Assembly (NCBI RefSeq): GCF_037042905.1
Contig: NC_087249.1
Coordinates: forward strand, 36,657,401-36,721,400
Direction: 5' to 3'
Origin: Lytechinus pictus
Lineage: Eukaryota > Echinodermata > Echinoidea > Temnopleuroida > Toxopneustidae
DNA: 64,000 nt
Shown: piece by piece, positions 34,752 to 47,414 of the stretch
Layout: each line of letters starts with the position of its first letter
How positions within the stretch are numbered: position 1 is the first letter of the stretch
Notes under the pieces: model-generated
Told to the model about the DNA's origin: nothing
What the model saw: the letters and a program-made list of their open reading frames with translations, nothing else
Database searches by the model: none
Translations under genes and position numbers: made by a program

Positions 34752-35391
34752 AGTATAATGATTACTGCGGGGGGGGGGGGGGGGCTCTATGAGCAATGGA
34801 ATGGAATATTGGTCAGCCTTTTTTTTTCTATACTCACCGCATTAATTTGTCAAATCTAATGTTCTTTAATCCATTTGCTTTTATATACTTTTAGTTTGAA
34901 TAACGTTAAACAAACATATATATTGTCATTCCTAAGTGAACAATGAACCTGACAAATTTCTTTTTAAATATACACTCATTTACCGGTACATTATTCTCAC
35001 ATTCATATTTTCATTTTTTTTTTTACTGTTTGTACATCTTTTCCCAATACAATGTACTTCATTTTAAAGTTTATATTTACCTGGCCAATTTAAATGTATA
35101 TCTAAATACCAATTTACTACACCTTCTTTAAGTTGTCCTGTAATAACGTTTCTAATCACACTATATTTGATTGTTCTTATACATATCAATTTCAATATGC
35201 TTTTTCTACATGAATTATTGTTTGCTTTAATATAATAATCTATATATATGTTTTTATTCTTGGGGTGTTAACATACAAGTCCAGGTCGGGGAGGAAAGCC
35301 TGCGGGCTACAGTAATTTATTTAACTTTTTCCTTTTCCAGGCAACCTGGACTTGTTCTGTAAACATCCCTTTTCACTTGTAATTATGAAAA
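34752..35391 (+). other. LINE 3' region and flank before DIRS copy C
   Basis: A poly-G run (~34768-34784) is followed by AT-rich sequence, probably LINE 3' untranslated region. An inverted pair ACAAGTCCAGGT (35275) / ACCTGGACTTGT (35345) could form a hairpin. No gene. Confidence 0.5.
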
Positions 35392-37799
35392 TACTTACCA
35401 TGATTTTCTTATTTACGAGATAACTGGATATACTCATTTGATTTGATAGTTCATTACGATTAACTTGCACGTCGAATAAAAGTACACAATTTTTCCTGCG
35501 CGCGCGCAGCATCTCCCTACACACGCATCATCCCAAGATCATCTCGCAAATAGGCGTCCATTTCCTCTCATGAGCCTGAACGCAAGACATGTTGCCACGC
35601 AAGGCGAGGGGTCGGTGGGAGGGTTCAAATGAGTATATCCAGTTATCTCGTAAATAAGAAAATCATGGTAAGTATTTTCATAATTCACATCAATAACTGG
35701 GATATACTCATTTGATTTGCTAGACCAACACGGATTCAACGTGAAGGGAGGCATGTCTAGACTAAGAAAGTGCGTACAAAAATAGGGAGATGAAGACACG
35801 AATGGCCGCTGCCTTAAGGACAGAGGAGGCAAATAAGGCCTCATGTGAAGTAAGGTCCTTAAGAACAAGGAATTAGAAGAGCGCCAAAAAGGCGGTCCTG
35901 AAGATGTCGTATACGACGATTCCATAGAAGGAGCCCAAGAAGAATGATACTATAGTATCATGGGCCCTCGGCCTAGTGTCAGAAGGAGAACATCATCACC
36001 AACTGACTTGATCGTTTCAACAATCCAGCGTGAAAAGATGTCTCGAGAAGCTGCCGCAAACGGCTCGCGCGACAAAACAACCAACTGCACAGAGTTGGGA
36101 ATTGTCTGAAGAATGGCAAACAAAGACGAGGGTTAGAAGTCACACCTAATCTAAGCCAATCCCGGCAACGGTCCAGGAGCGATGCATAAGTATGCAAAGC
36201 TTTGTACTGTAAATGGTTATATATAAACAGATACAGGAGAGATCTCGACTGATAGACAGACAAAAGATACCCTAAATACCGACCCAAGAGGGAGTTAGTC
36301 AAGCGTCAAGAACGACCGACAGGTGCCATGACGGACTAGTGGGGCGTTGCAAGAAAGTTACGTTGCAATTGATTGCAAATCGACTGCAACTTTGCAGCCG
36401 ATCCCGATTGACTGCAACTAGCAATCAATCGCCAATTTGCATTGCAAGAAAACGGCATGCGATTGAACGCAAGTTGCAGCTGATTTGCAGACGATTTGCA
36501 GCTGTAAACAGGGTCTGCAGCACAAGACTAGCCGAAAAAGCAAAATATTGGCTTGCAACAATCTTCAACCTGGAGGAGAGTAAGTAGAAAATATTCATTT
36601 TTCAGACAATTCTTTCTCCATTATGTATGTTTTCAGAGAATTTATATATTTTAGACCTATGCCAGGGAAAAAAATATTTTGAAAAAAGTGAAAATGTATC
36701 TTCATCGCCGGTCGAAATTTCACCTTCAACAAATTTTCTACTGCACACCATTTATACCAGTCCCACACTTGACTTTTTGTGTCGGTAATGCACGGTTGTA
36801 TCAACAACACGGCAGGTCATTGCCGGTGCAGTGCTGTTAAAAATCACCCTCAAGCAAGTAAATGCGCACTCACACGTATTGCGAGGTTAGTATTAGTATA
36901 CTAATCTCGCACCACGAACCGCGTTTGGCAGTGGATTTCTAACTAGTGGGTCGCGCGTGCTGGGATCTCACTTCTTGGGTCCACAACACACGACTTCTAT
37001 TGCTTGAATTTTCTGTGCGCGGCGGCATGTAATGAACCCTTGGGTGGTAAATGCGTAGGCTCTAATTATGTATGAAACATCGAAAATGACCTTTAAAGAT
37101 AATTTTTGTTCCTTTTGGAAATGATTTTTAAGTTATATCGGTTTCAACGGCGAATAGCCATCCAGTAAATAGAAATTAAAGACTTAATAACTTAATTCCA
37201 TTAGTACCTTCTATTTTTTTTCCACAAGAAAAAAAATCCTCTCCATTGGCATTTGTCTCTTAAGAGACTGTCTAACGTTAACCTCCCTTTTTAGGACTTT
37301 CCTTGGCCTGGCCTGGGATAAGGTGAAAATTTTGCTGTTTCGACTTTTGTATTTGGAGGATTAAAAAAAAAATATTATTATTTTTTTTTTTTTTTTTTTA
37401 TTTATTTATTTCATTTTTTTTTTTTTTTTTTTTTTGGGGGGGGGGGGTTCTCCAGACTCCACATATCTTGCCAGACAAGAAAAATAATAAAAAAGTATAG
37501 GGGGTATACATGTATTGGGCTACTTTTCAGAATCTATTGGCCACATCTGCCTCATTCTTGGGGAAGTTTTAACATTGAATAGGGAGTTGCCCGCCCGGGG
37601 CTCTTTTTAATTTAAAATTTCTTACAGGCAGATTGCACAAGAGGTTCTTTGCAAGGGCAGTCTATTTGTGTCGTTGATATGTAATGATGTGCCGTATGAG
37701 TCACATTTTTAATATCCATCACATAGAAATATAAAAAGATATACATGATGTAAGCCTAAATACATCTATTTTTTAGATTCAATATGTAGGTCTACTATG

Positions 37800-38203
37800 C
37801 CGGGGGGGGGGGAGGTACTTAGATTTGGTTTGGACAAAGGTGTGCGGCTGAAGGTTTGAAACCCGTACCCATATTTACAGGTCATTTTGGCTAAAAAGGT
37901 ACCCATTATTGGGGATTAATTACAGGGGCGGATCCTGGATTTCCAAAAGGGGGGGGGGACATTTTCGCCTGGAAAACTTGACAAGCAAAACAAAAAAGAA
38001 AAAGGTTATCGCCTTTATCGCCTGGAGTAGAATATGGACCCATGTTTAAGGCCAGTATCTAAAAATTGGGCCATGTTTAGGGATTTTCCAGCATAAATCC
38101 ATACCCCATGTTTAGGGATTTCTTCCAAAAAGGCGACCCATTCCAGCGGCACATCCCCATATGCATTATTTCGTGAGTAACCCCCCCCCCCCCTCCCCCC
38201 GGG
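37800..38203. mobile_element. G-tract-ended MITE with 8-bp target duplication
   Basis: Starts CCGGGGGGGGGGAGG and ends CCCCCCGGG. The flanks are CTACTATG on both sides (37792-37799 and 38204-38211). The 8-bp duplication is hAT-like. Inserted inside the 4.85 kb element. Confidence 0.8.
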
Positions 38204-39096
38204 CTACTATGTAACTGACTCTAGACTTAACTTGATTTTTATGCAAGCACATGAGGTGCTATATAGATGACAGATTTTTTTTTCACTTTAAATTATTTAA
38301 TGGATGATTACAATGCTTTTCCAGGTGCTTACAGTAAAAGGGTGTCTCATATGGTGCATCATTATTAATATTGAATGCATAATCATGATTTTTTTTTTAC
38401 ATCCTTTTACATCAAGCACAATACTCGGGGGGGGGGGGGCATATGGTCCCCCTTGACATTTTTTCAGAATAAATCTGCCACTCAAAATTGTATTACCGCA
38501 CCATTGACTGACGTTTTACTTTCAAGTCTCACGCAACTTTTGAGACCAAATTTGCAATTCCCAGGTACAGGGCCAGGAAATTTTGCAACATTGTGTTTGT
38601 TTTAAGTACATGTCAGACAAAAACATGATTACATGTAAAAAGTCAATATTCATAATTGGGTAATTTTTTATTGACAATAGGAATTTAATGTCACTGATGA
38701 ACTTTGTCTTGAAAATAACAATTAAAAGAAATACATTTAAGAAGTTAAGAAAAAATATTTAAAAAGAAACATGAAAGGAATTTATTTTTATACCAGATTT
38801 TTTAAAGTAAAGTTGTTAGGAATGCTCTAGAAAGGAATACGTACACCAAAGTTTAGCATTCTATTACAAGCTTTTTTTAGTAAATTAAAGCGAAAGGTAT
38901 GATTTCATAATTTATTTAATTGCACCGCCCATGGATGAGGAACCATAGTGCCCCTCCCCAGGCCAGAAGTGACATTAATCAAAACACCCTGGGACTACTA
39001 TAATGATTAACACACTGGCAACTGAGCTTAACTTGTATATTAATTTCATGAACATGTTTTATCTCTTTGCTTTTTGCTTTTAATTGCTTACTACAG

Positions 39097-39213
39097 TTAT
39101 GATGACAAAGAAGTCTGGAATAAACAAGAAACCTCCGAACCACCATAACTGTGTCTGCTACAATGTGTGTTCTTGCAACCAGCTGATTGATTCATTTTAT
39201 CAACTCTCAAATG
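39097..39213 (+). CDS. Possible exon inside the 4.85 kb TIR element
   Basis: A strong acceptor (TTTTAATTGCTTACTACAG) is followed by 117 nt and donor GTAGGT. One frame encodes MTKKSGINKKPPNHHN then CVCYNVCSCNQLIDSF with four Cys; another reads YDDKEVWNKQETSEPP before a stop. It may be a relic of an element gene or a captured host exon. Neither reading is recognised. Confidence 0.3.
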
Positions 39214-42200
39214 GTAGGTTACATGTAAACTGTATTATTAATAATTCACCATGATCGTAATGCGGATGGGGGTGAAATCTGTACACATTAACCCAAGGAT
39301 AATGCAAAATGAAAAAGGCAAATACAAATCTCTATCTTGACTTGGACTTCTCAGCAATGAAGACATCCCCATTGATGGGGGGGGGGTGGTTGTTGTGCTC
39401 ATCCAATGTGTACTGTATGAAATTGTGTATTTTGCTTTCATTTATTTAATTTATTGCATATTTTAATTTCCATGATTCATTTATTTGGGGAAAAACAATC
39501 AGTTTTCACACTTTTTTAGATTACATCATGGCAAATTGCCAATTATTATGGTCTCAGGAGTAAGCCACTATCCCTCTATCATATCATCTTGTCGGTGCAA
39601 ACAACGCCCTTACCAGCAGGCATAGGGGCATTTCTGCACTGATGGGGTGCACAAAAATGTTTTGCTAAGGGCGTTCCTGCACTGAAAGGACAAAATTTGA
39701 ACTAACCCAAGCTATGTATGGTTATGGGCTTGCATTATTTCCTATATTATTATTTTTTTACGAACAGGTTGATTATCAGAACTGAATTCAGAGCTGCTCC
39801 TGTCTGTAGTAACATCTTATTAGAGTGGACTTCAGAATGAGGGTGTTGCTGGTTTAAAAACTTCACTCCATGGAGCTCTCCAATTTCATCTCAAATTAGA
39901 CTGCTTCTGGAAACCAGATTTGTTCCTTCAAGCAGAGATGCTTGTGGCTTTCCTGACTGGACTCCTATGGATTCTTCTTGCCAACATTAAGGACTGTGGG
40001 CTGACATTCAGTGGTAAAACACTTGATGAAGATGATATGAATTTTTATTTGATATGAATGAATCTCAGAAGTAATTCCTCAGGAGTAAGAAACAATGAAA
40101 ATTAAAAATAAAAGGTCCATCAATAATGAATGTCTTGAGCAGTGTTCTTTTTGTGCACAGATCAATGGATCTTTTCATTTCCAAGCAGGGATGTAGTCAA
40201 TGCTGACCTCGAGACAACATTTTGCTGGCCTTGGTCCGAATCACTGTACAGAATCTATGGGAAATTCTCTCAAGCTGCCTCATGACTCGGAAGAATCAGC
40301 CTCGACCTCATCCCTGTATGCAAGTGTGATATATATCTACCATGCAATCTCATGATTAAAGAGAGAGAAACAAGAGAGTTTCAGATTTTGAAGTGTAGCT
40401 CCTGAAATGTATGTTTTATTTGAAAATCAAACTAAAATAACTTAATTGGGCATGTTATTCATTATGATATGTATGAATGAAAGCATTTCAGAAGCAATTT
40501 GGTGCTCTTGCAAAACAAATTCTGAGTTGTATTTACTGCAAACCCTCAGAAATATTGATAAGCATTTGCCAGTGCATGAAGTGTTTTAATGAAGAGTGGC
40601 TTTTTTTTAACTATGGATAGTTATTATTTCTTCAATATTTTTTCATACAAATTATTTCAGAAATCACAATTTGAATATTCCAAGATGACAAGAGCAGAAT
40701 ATTTTTGGTGATTGACACACTTTAAAATGATATTAGGAGAGAATGTAGTGAAATTGTGTGAAAATAATGGCATATTTGCTGAAGAGGCCTTTAAAGATTG
40801 AAAATAACATTATTTCAAGCTTTTCTTGAAAAAAACCCATGGAAAATTGAAAATGGCATAATTTACACAAGTTTTCAAAACAAAATACACACAAAAAAAA
40901 ATTTGCAGAATTTTTAGTACACAAGCCTATGGACAATCAATTGAACGTAAATCGAACGCAAATTTTGCGCACCCTCCAAAATCTCACATAAGTTACGTTC
41001 GATTTGCAATCAATTGCAAAGCTTGCGCTTGATCTACGTTCAATTGATCAAACGCAACTTGTTCTTGCAACAGGATTGAACATAACTTGCGTTCAATTGC
41101 AGATTTGCATTTAATCAGAGGACTTGCGCTCAATATTGGGAGTTGCGTTCGATTTGCGTTCAATCGCAAGTTTCTTGCAATGCCCCATAAGCCATACAAG
41201 CTCAACGTTTGAGAAGAACTCAAGATTGTAAGATTCGGATTGAAGGTATTAATCATCCGTAACCGGAAGGATGATAATTGCCGATGATAAAAAAACGATC
41301 CGATTTTGTTGAAAATTTCGACAATAATCGTGATCGGAAGACTGAAACTTGTACGGTTCAGTAAGTGATCAATCAATCAATCTGACAAGGCGACAACGGG
41401 GCTAATAAAAGCCACGGTCAAGTCACCAGCTTAATAATTTAAGCCAAGCCGCAACCATGCAAACGTAAGGAATGCAGGATATCTCAAAAGCCCCCGCGTG
41501 GGAGAAAGCGTCCAGAATTCGATATCTGTCTCAAATGCGTGAGGGCAGAACATCTGCAGAATTCTGTTAGAGAGCTGTGGCAGGACGTTTCCAGCGGTCC
41601 GATAAGGACGTGGAACGACAGAGAGTAAGGTTGAAGTAAACCACTCGTAAGGCAGTCAATGTGTCGAGAAAGCGATTGAGTGCCATCCTGTTAATAAGAA
41701 AATGCCACAGACCTGCTGTCTATGTAGAATAGAACAGTCTGGTCAAAACAGCTTAAATGGGCGTGTCAGAGAAAAAACGCGGCACGCATCACGACATAAT
41801 AAGTGTGATAGACAGAGCGATCGAGAGAGGACCCCGGATCCCCTTTCTCCCGTACTAAATAAAACACCCGCCCGAGGGTGCAGTGCCCGCGGCGGGAGAG
41901 GTGGGCGGTGGTTTGGCTGAAGCCACCATCGCCGAGAGGGCCCGTAAGGCTAGGCTGCGATGGATGTCCGCTGAGGGGAGCAATCCCTAGTCGCAGCAAG
42001 CGTACGCCAGAGGTGAGCTGGCGAACAATGTCTCTGTCATGATCTTACGTGTAAACGATGATCAAGAGATGTCGGTCAAGATGTTCTGAACCAGCAGACA
42101 ACACCAGACATGAAACCTCAACAGTAACGTTCCCGACGGAATCGAGTGAGGTAACAACGGCCCTGTCCTATCAAGGTTAGGGACGGAAACTGGCTAAGAG

Positions 42201-43739
42201 TGTCTAAGTCCTCGCTTGACGAAACAAGCGGAGGAGAAAGGCGACTTGAGGAAAATAATCACCAATATTTCCCTCAGTCTGCGATGAGAACCAGCCACAA
42301 GGCCTGGTTTCTCTGGTGATCGCAAGGGCAAACACCGCCGGCGCCGGTTGCGACAGCATGGAACAGTCCAATATCGGTAAGATAAGGAGTTCCGAGAAGC
42401 TGCGGGTGGCGGCAAAAAAGACGCCCTAAGCAGCGGGGGATGAGAATCTAAGCTTCTAAAAAGAAGAACTCCAGTGAAGTAAATCACTTTCATGGAGGGA
42501 CTCATCCACAGTCGGCCCGAGAGAAAGCGGGTCGTGGTGATCGTGGTTAGACAGGCATTAGTATACATACACACACGCATACATTTTATACATAAATGTA
42601 TATCCACCACGATTACATCATCCTCGGTCACGCAGTGACCATGGCCACATACATAGCATGGAAGGAGGATGAAAGCAGCCTGCGAGGCGACTCAAGTGTG
42701 CCGAGTGAAAAAGCTTCTAAAAAAGAAGACAACTCGACACACGGGCATGGTAAATGCATCGACCGTAGCCCACTCCACACGAGGAAGCAGCGGAGACGCC
42801 CGCAAGCTTGACCCACATAGAGGGCAGTCTATCGGATAGACTGTTTGAGCTCGACCGATGGCCTGGTGGCGGACAGTTTGGTGTGAACTCGCCGACCCGG
42901 CACGGTGGGTGCGCCCAGGAAGTAGGCATAGAAATGCCGACAAAAAAAACCTGGGGCTTGAAACAAGCCTGAACGCACGTACACAGCCGACAATCTAAAG
43001 AGATACGGCTGTTTTTTTCCACCGAGATGATGCTTACCCGACCGGGAAAGACTCAGGGAACAAGTTGTGAATGTCAACAGGAGGGGTATCTGGCATATAA
43101 ATAGCCGATTCCCTCCGGGCGTTCGGTACGGGTGCTGCCGGCGGGGTCCAGGGGGACGACCGATGATGGCAGCTCGGGCAGGGCTCGCACGAGCCGCCCG
43201 AATACCAGACAAACAGGTTACAAAATAACCATAATGCATTGGGTGGTGAAGGCATAGCGATTATTAAGTATAGGAGAACTATTAATCGCCGTGACATTCA
43301 GATCCGATATTTATGCTCATAAGCTCGGCAGAGCTACGAGATAGTGAGACATACCGCTGAGCGGTGAAGGTGCTAATATCGGAGTCGCCCTCACTACAGC
43401 GGCGATCGCTGGAGGACAGGTGTCTGTACTAGCCCTGACTCTAACCTTACAAGGAAGAGAAGGAGTTAAAAGTAAAGACAGGGCACCCTTACTTTCGTAT
43501 AGAAAGTGAGGTTCAGGCCAAAAGCTGACGGTCCCGTCGCCTGGGCGGACGGTCCGCGGGCATGATAGGTTGCCCTCTCAAAAACAGCCAAACATTCTGA
43601 GAGAAGGAAGGCATGCGGTATGTTATAAATTCTTACCTCCAATCTACAGGCCCGCCTAGGGGGTAGAATGGAGAGAGTTACCGCTGAAAGAGCCGTTGCC
43701 GTAAGCAATGCCCGGTCAAACTGTGAAGCTTGACGTAGA

Positions 43740-44930
43740 GGGCGAATTCGGGAGTACCTGCATATTAATGGGGGATACCCATGCAGGTGAACTCGCCGAC
43801 GGCTCCCCGGAGTGCGGGCTGGCGGGAGAAACTCAATCCGCTCAATGCCCGACACCGGCAATAAGACCGACAGAAAACAGCCAAGCGGCTGCAGCGTCCA
43901 ACCAGCGACATACGGGGGCTTGCCGACTTGCTGGGTGAGACCCATACGTCAGCAGCACCTGTGCATATCGTGAAAACACCCGTGCGGGTGAAAGGGCCGG
44001 CAATTTCAAAGGGCCGGCGGCTGGTGCGAGGCTGTTGATAAGCCCGGCCGTCGCGTAGCGGCGGTCTATAATGACGGAGAACACGAGGGTAAGAACCCGT
44101 AATGCTCGGGACGTGTTGATGCAACCTGTAAGGATGCAACGACAAGCCGTCGGTCACCGAGAGCTTGCCGACATGTTGGCTTGAAAGCCGTATGTTGGAA
44201 ACACCTGCATAGAAACGGGGTCACCGTGTAGGTGAACAGCGTTTCAATAAAAGCCCGGCGTTAGAGGGCAGGTGACTGCTTGAACCGCACGGTGCTTAGC
44301 ACGGCGGCTGAAGCTGACATGAAGCGTGGGGGAATTTACCCGCACTGCTCGTGGGCGTGTGAAGCAACATGAGAGTTGCGACGCCTGACCCACAATTATC
44401 GGGAGTCTGGTGACATAATGGGGGGCGATGTCGTATGTCGAAAACACCTGTGTATTAGCGGGAATTTCCCTTGCAGGTGCGTGAGCCGGCAAATCATGAA
44501 ATTGCCGGTGACTCTCCGAGGTGTGAGATGGCAAATGTCTGCTTGACCTGCCCGGTGCTTGACACGGCGGCTGAAGCTGACATGAAGCGTGGGGGAATTT
44601 ACCCGCACTGCTCGTGGGCGTGTGAAGCAACATGAGAGTTGCGACGCCTGACCCACAATTATCGGGAGTCTGGTGACATAATGGGGGGCGATGCCCGTAT
44701 GTCGATAACACCTGTGTATTAGCGGGAATTTCCCTTGCAGGTGCGTGAGCCGGCGAATCATGAAATTGCCGGTGACTCTCCGAGGTGTGAGATGGCGAAT
44801 GTCTGCTTGACCTGCCCGGTGCTTGACACGGCGGTTTTAGCTGACAGAGAGCATGAGGATAAAAATCTGTGATGCTCGAGGGCGTTCTGTTGTAACATGA
44901 AGTTACGACGCCTGGCCATCGGCACAAGAA
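43740..44930 (-). repeat. Degenerate hairpin-bearing repeat array of DIRS copy C
   Basis: Six to seven related ~150-170 bp units. Each contains a GCAGGTG...CACCTGCA-type inverted pair, GCCGAC...CATACGTCAG and TTGCATCCTTACAGG or GACGCCTGACCCAC words. Units at 44260-44520 and 44560-44820 are almost identical over ~310 bp, a recent duplication absent from B and E. It occupies the position expected for a DIRS gag-like ORF. Confidence 0.7.
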
Positions 44931-46759
44931 TTACAAAGAAAGGTCTGCCCGCGAAGCGGGGTTAGCAACCTAGAATTTCTTCTTCTTCCTCTTCTATGCG
45001 GCCCCCGCCGGGGGGGGGGGGCAGAAGAGGGCACAAGAGACAGGGGGGACGTGATATCTCGCATGAGAAAAGTCACCCAAATCTGATCAAGCCGTTTAGG
45101 CACATGAACGCTAATTCCACGGTTCCACCTTTAAGGGCACGTGGACGCGATTCCACGGTTCCACCCTGATCACATAATCATGAGATTGACGGGGTCGAGC
45201 TCACGTGTCTCTAGCGACTAGGGGCTGGTAGCCCTTTGCTAATGCTCCCTGAAGGAGACTGACAAAGCATCGAGCCTAGTCTGTGCCGGGAAAAGAGTCC
45301 CATGCTCTTAACCCAGACTTGTTGGACCCGATAGCCGGTGGGTAAAGCAGCCCTGGAGGAGTGAAATTTTCTATACTAGTACAACACTCCCCAAAATAGG
45401 TTCAGGTCCCGTCGAGGGAGCCTTGGCTATCACCTTTCAGGCACGTGGCCGCTACGCCACGGTTCCACCCTAAAACGCTCGGGCACGTGGGCGCGGTTCC
45501 ACGGTTCCACCCTCTTCGGCACGTGGACGCAACTCCACGGTTCCACCCTCCTTTTTCCAAGGCACGTGGACGCAACTCCACGGTTCCACCCTTTATAGAG
45601 CCCATCGCAAAGGGTCTCACTCTCTTGCCCTCATACTCACCGCCGCTGATCACGGGAACAAAATACCATGTCTGGTTCTCTCCCAGCGGCAGGTTTGGAG
45701 TCATCAGGAGATGAGTCAAAAGAGCTCATCTACCTGGTAAGTTCTTAGCCTGAAAGAACAAAAGGAGGGTCGAAAACAGAGAGGGGGCGGAGGGGTGGGT
45801 GGGCAAGAAAGGTGACAAGCAAGATCCTTTTCAGAAAATATTAATAATAAAATTAATAACTTTGGAAAGAACAGGACCGACTTCTTAAACATGAGATCAA
45901 ACAAAGTTAAGAAGCTGAAGTGAGAAGAATTTTTTTTTTTTTTTTTTTTTTGTAATCAATTACACGTATACATGACGTTAATAAATTAAAAACAGAAACG
46001 TCTAAGTCCAAGGACGAAGAGCAGGATCAGCTAATAAAAAAAAACACAAGGTTTTTTTTTTTTTTTTTTTTGACAAGGGTCAAAAGAAATAAGTAAAGGA
46101 GCTGATCTGAAGGGAAGAAGTAAAAACTTACTTCCCTTAAACTGGAAAGCCGAAAACTCATTAGCGAAAACTTTTTTTAAAGGACGCTAATAGATAACAG
46201 GGGGGCTTCCCAAAAAATTTAAGAGAAAATATTTTAAAGACAATAAGTCTTTAAAAAAAATTTCAATACAAAAATAATTATTAAAATTAATTAATAATTA
46301 AACAATAAACCAATTGGTTAATTAAACAATTAATTAATTCATTAATAATCAATCAATCAATTAATCAAACAAGAACCAAGGATTGATTGAGACAATCAAC
46401 CGACTCACAAAAGAACAAGTTGAAAACAAGTTTGAGAACAAACAAGGACGACGCTCCTACCTGTCCCATAGCCTAAGCTGTGGAGAGGAAATAAAATCAA
46501 TTCAATTCAAGACGAGGCAAAGGTCAAGTCAAGAATAATAAAGAATTATAAAGAAAAGGGAGCGTCGTATCAATGCCTGTGGCACGCAGGAGGAGTGCGC
46601 GGAGCTACGGGTAAGGGAAGCGGAAGCAACCCGTCTGTGAGAAAACGAAACTGACGGTTCGGAACTCACAAGTTTATTTAAAGAAGAGTCAAGTGGCTTG
46701 CCCCAAGCCACAAAGGACGTGCAGGTCCATGGCGCTAGGCTGTGATGGATGACAGTAGG

Positions 46760-47340
46760 GGGATCCATAACAACAGCTAGTCTATGCCAGGCTTGTAAGG
46801 CAAGAAGATGCCTCTGGAATGGTCTTAAGTGTAGGCGACAGTCTGAAAAGATGACGACTAAACCGGCCATGTAACCCCACAGTCTAAGCCAGACATGGGC
46901 CCTCAAGCGGCTGCCTCCATTGAGGGAGCGAGCGGGGGATATGATTAACCATACCCAGTCGGAACTGGGTCGAGTGAACTGGCTGAGAAAGATTAACTCT
47001 GTGCCCCAGTAAAAAAAAGATGCGGGAGTTGAAAGACAAAAACCTAACTCCTGAGCTATCTGAAGGAGTTAGGGCGAGGTGAGGTTACACCTCGGAGTCT
47101 GCAACGAGAAGCCAGTCGTTAAGGTAAATGAACAGACACAGGGCTTGGCTTCACAAACGACTGCCAAGGTGGTGACCACTTGGGTGAATGCCCTGGAAGC
47201 CGCTCGCAGATTGAGCAGGAGAGTCCGGTATCGATACATGTGCATCGTATCCCGGAACTGAAAGCCCCAAGAAATCCCGAAAATTGGGGATAAATGGGGC
47301 GTAAAAATAAGCGTTTCTTGAGTCAGGGGACAGCAAAGTC
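46760..47340 (-). pseudogene. DIRS RT and RNase H relic in D
   Basis: Minus strand near 47105-47138 reads LFIYLNDWLLVADSE, matching the DIRS RT catalytic block, with Asn where the first catalytic Asp of the Y-x-D-D motif is expected. Upstream is FGISWGFQFRDT...RAASRAFTQVVTTLA, similar to the RT palm region before it. Downstream near 46780-46860 lies DCRLHLRPFQRHLLALQAWH, similar to the RNase H region of DIRS polyproteins. The frames differ between pieces, so the gene is dead. This relic is the best evidence for DIRS ancestry of the whole family. Confidence 0.7.
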
Positions 47341-47414
47341 CGATGCCTGTAGCGAAGGGAGGATAGGAGCCAATGTTTCATTCGGAAAGCTCCAAAGAAA
47401 ATGAAAAGTGATGA

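Larger units (their letters stand above)
36340..41187. mobile_element. TIR element TGGGGCRTTGCAAGAAA, 4.85 kb, PIF/Harbinger-like
   Basis: Ends TGGGGCGTTGCAAGAAA and the complement of TGGGGCATTGCAAGAAA. The flanks TAG and TAA fit a mutated TAA target duplication; copy E shows the empty site as GGACTAAACC. Subterminal regions (36355-36500 and 40940-41180) are packed with TTGCAATTGATTGCAAATCG-type words in both orientations, possible transposase-binding sites. No intact transposase. A 404-bp MITE is nested at 37800-38203. Homopolymer tracts occur near 37370-37445. The superfamily is tentative. Confidence 0.75.
35395..46680 (-). mobile_element. DIRS-like retrotransposon, copy C, interrupted and end-truncated
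   Basis: Same order and orientation as copy B. ATT precedes the left end (35392-35394); the internal complementary region is at 35633-35723; hairpin array 43740-44930; CACGTG repeats 45110-45165 and 45437-45594; AT-rich tract 46280-46390. A 4.85 kb element is inserted at 36340-41187. The right terminal ~345 bp are missing: after GTTTATTTAAAGAA (46680) the sequence passes straight into the divergent DIRS relic D. The hairpin array has an extra ~310-bp duplicated unit relative to B. It also lacks ~13 bp at the RT active-site position near 42290. Confidence 0.85.

Noticed and set aside
44244..44927. 227-codon minus-strand ORF in copy C
   Set aside because: It spans the duplicated hairpin repeats and encodes a repeated peptide; other frames are equally open.
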